Part shown: positions 63,243 through 64,000 of the stretch, one piece after another
How positions within the stretch are numbered: the stretch's first letter is position 1
Layout: each line of letters begins with the position of its first letter
Assembly (NCBI GenBank): GCA_013376995.1
Contig: JACAAZ010000004.1
Location: 1 to 64,000 of the forward strand
Length of the DNA: 64,000 bases
DNA from: Bacteroidota bacterium
GTDB taxonomy: Bacteria; Bacteroidota; Bacteroidia; Bacteroidales; UBA4417
Direction of reading: 5' to 3'
Position numbers and translations under genes: made by a program
The notes under the pieces: generated by a model
The model's database searches: none
Seen by the model: only the letters and a program-made list of their open reading frames with translations
Told to the model about the DNA's origin: nothing

Positions 63243-63245
63243 TCG

Positions 63246-63253
63246 TAACTTTG
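63246..63253 (+). promoter_or_regulatory. TAACTTTG -7 box upstream of the MlaD-type gene
   Basis: TAACTTTG fits TAnnTTTG and lies 22 bp before the ATG at 63276. No TTG is found at the proper distance. Read-through from the amidase gene is equally possible. Confidence 0.4.
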
Positions 63254-63275
63254 CAGGCAAGTTATTTTTTAGCAA

Positions 63276-64000
63276 ATGAAAATTCGCCGCGAAATCAAGA
63301 TTGGTGTTTACCTGGTTGTTGTTCTTTTATTGTTTGTAACAGGTATTAATTATATCAAGGGTAAGGATTTCTTCAGGAAACACCGTGTATTCTATGCAAA
63401 GTATGACCAGATTTCCGGGTTGGTTGAAGCAGCACCTGTATCGATCAATGGTTTTAATATCGGGAATGTTAGCAAGATCAGTTTCGAAAGTCCAAAATCC
63501 AGTAAGATCATTGTCGAGATTACGGTATACAGCACCCTCGATATTCCTAAAAATTCCATTGCCCGAATTTTCAGCCCCGATCTCTTAGGTACTAAGAATA
63601 TTGATATCCGGCTTGGGGATTCTCCAATAGCTGCCCAGAGTGGTGATACCCTTATGAGTGGAATTACCGCTACTTTATCAGAGGAGGTGAGTCAGCAGGT
63701 GGCCCCGCTGAAGCAAAAGGCAGAAGGCCTGATGCTTTCTCTTGATACAATGGTAACAGTTGTTAAGACTGTCTTTAATTCACAAACCAGGGCAAACCTC
63801 CAGGCTTCATTCGAACATATCAGGCAAACCCTCAATAATCTCGAACACACAACATACAACCTTGATACACTGGTATATGGTCAGCGCGGCAGGATGGAGC
63901 GTATCCTTTTCAATATTGAATCTATTACTGGCAACCTGAGGGAGAATGATCAGAATATCTCCAATATCCTCAACAACTTTTCAGCTATATCTGATACGTT
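63276..64000 (+). CDS. MlaD-family (MCE-domain) lipid transport protein, partial
   Basis: The frame opens with ATG at 63276 and runs off the right end. The visible 241 residues start with one membrane helix (about 10-24, GVYLVVVLLLFVTGINY). An MCE/MlaD domain follows (FYAKYDQISGLVEAAPVSINGFNIGNVSKI, about 38-120), then a helical region (about 140-240). It belongs to the periplasmic substrate-binding parts of MCE systems that carry phospholipids between the membranes. The permease and ATPase would be expected outside this window. The gene is truncated only by the window edge. Confidence 0.88.
   Translation, partial: MKIRREIKIGVYLVVVLLLFVTGINYIKGKDFFRKHRVFYAKYDQISGLVEAAPVSINGFNIGNVSKISFESPKSSKIIVEITVYSTLDIPKNSIARIFSPDLLGTKNIDIRLGDSPIAAQSGDTLMSGITATLSEEVSQQVAPLKQKAEGLMLSLDTMVTVVKTVFNSQTRANLQASFEHIRQTLNNLEHTTYNLDTLVYGQRGRMERILFNIESITGNLRENDQNISNILNNFSAISDT

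Noticed and set aside
1-64000. tRNA or rRNA genes
   Set aside because: I looked for T-loop words and cloverleaf stems on both strands by eye and found none I could support. A tRNAscan run would settle this.

Overview
This 64 kb window is chromosomal DNA of a member of the Bacteroidota, most likely a Bacteroidales-type anaerobe or microaerophile. The signs are two secreted proteins with type IX secretion (T9SS) C-terminal sorting domains, an S46 dipeptidyl-peptidase, a TorF-type porin, DUF4468 and GYDIA-kinase families, weak Shine-Dalgarno sites, and many promoters of the Bacteroidota type (TTG, a 16-22 nt spacer, then TAnnTTTG). I see no phage, insertion sequence, CRISPR array, rRNA or tRNA. 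The content is mostly housekeeping and envelope genes, with one accessory-looking cassette and an unusual density of short tandem repeats.

Layout. 0-9.3 kb: a YdeI-like protein and an S37-type peptidase, a large 11-nt repeat array, an HD-domain protein, a DivIC/FtsB-like division protein, a DUF4468 protein, a PPP phosphatase, phosphoglycerate mutase, a polysaccharide deacetylase and a secreted M1 peptidase. 9.6-15.3 kb: a zinc-ribbon protein, then a cassette of stand-alone NAD synthetase-like protein, AMP-forming acyl ligase, acyl carrier protein and AsnB-type amidotransferase, which looks like the core of an uncharacterised amide- or acyl-forming pathway. 15.5-19.2 kb: an Ig-like lipoprotein, an ArsR regulator and adenine deaminase. 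19.6-24 kb: a four-gene mevalonate operon (HMG-CoA reductase, GYDIA kinase, diphosphomevalonate decarboxylase, mevalonate kinase). 24.2-27.4 kb: an amidohydrolase translationally coupled to a 65-residue protein, then a 5'-nucleotidase. 27.8-32 kb: an envelope operon (barrel protein, DUF2007, acyltransferase, Omp85-like barrel). 32.2-38.8 kb: an ArnT-like glycosyltransferase, a DUF559 protein, a large T9SS beta-propeller protein and RlmD. 39-43 kb: both subunits of methylmalonyl-CoA mutase. 43.4-46.4 kb: a TIGR01777 epimerase and a TorF porin plus ammonium transporter operon. 46.8-59.2 kb: a NarL-type two-component pair, an S46 peptidase, RidA and three tandem soluble PAS histidine kinases. 59.2-64 kb: LptD, a cell-wall amidase and the start of an MlaD-type protein.

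The least explained feature is a set of tandem repeats with an exact 7-nt period but different unit sequences, at six intergenic sites (about 1, 2.4, 5.6, 11.1, 27.8 and 46.7 kb). Three of them run into, or supply, the stop codon of the gene they follow. A separate array of 47 uninterrupted 11-nt units lies at 2.5-3.0 kb between divergent genes. Several gene starts were moved downstream because the longest reading frame began inside a promoter -7 box.
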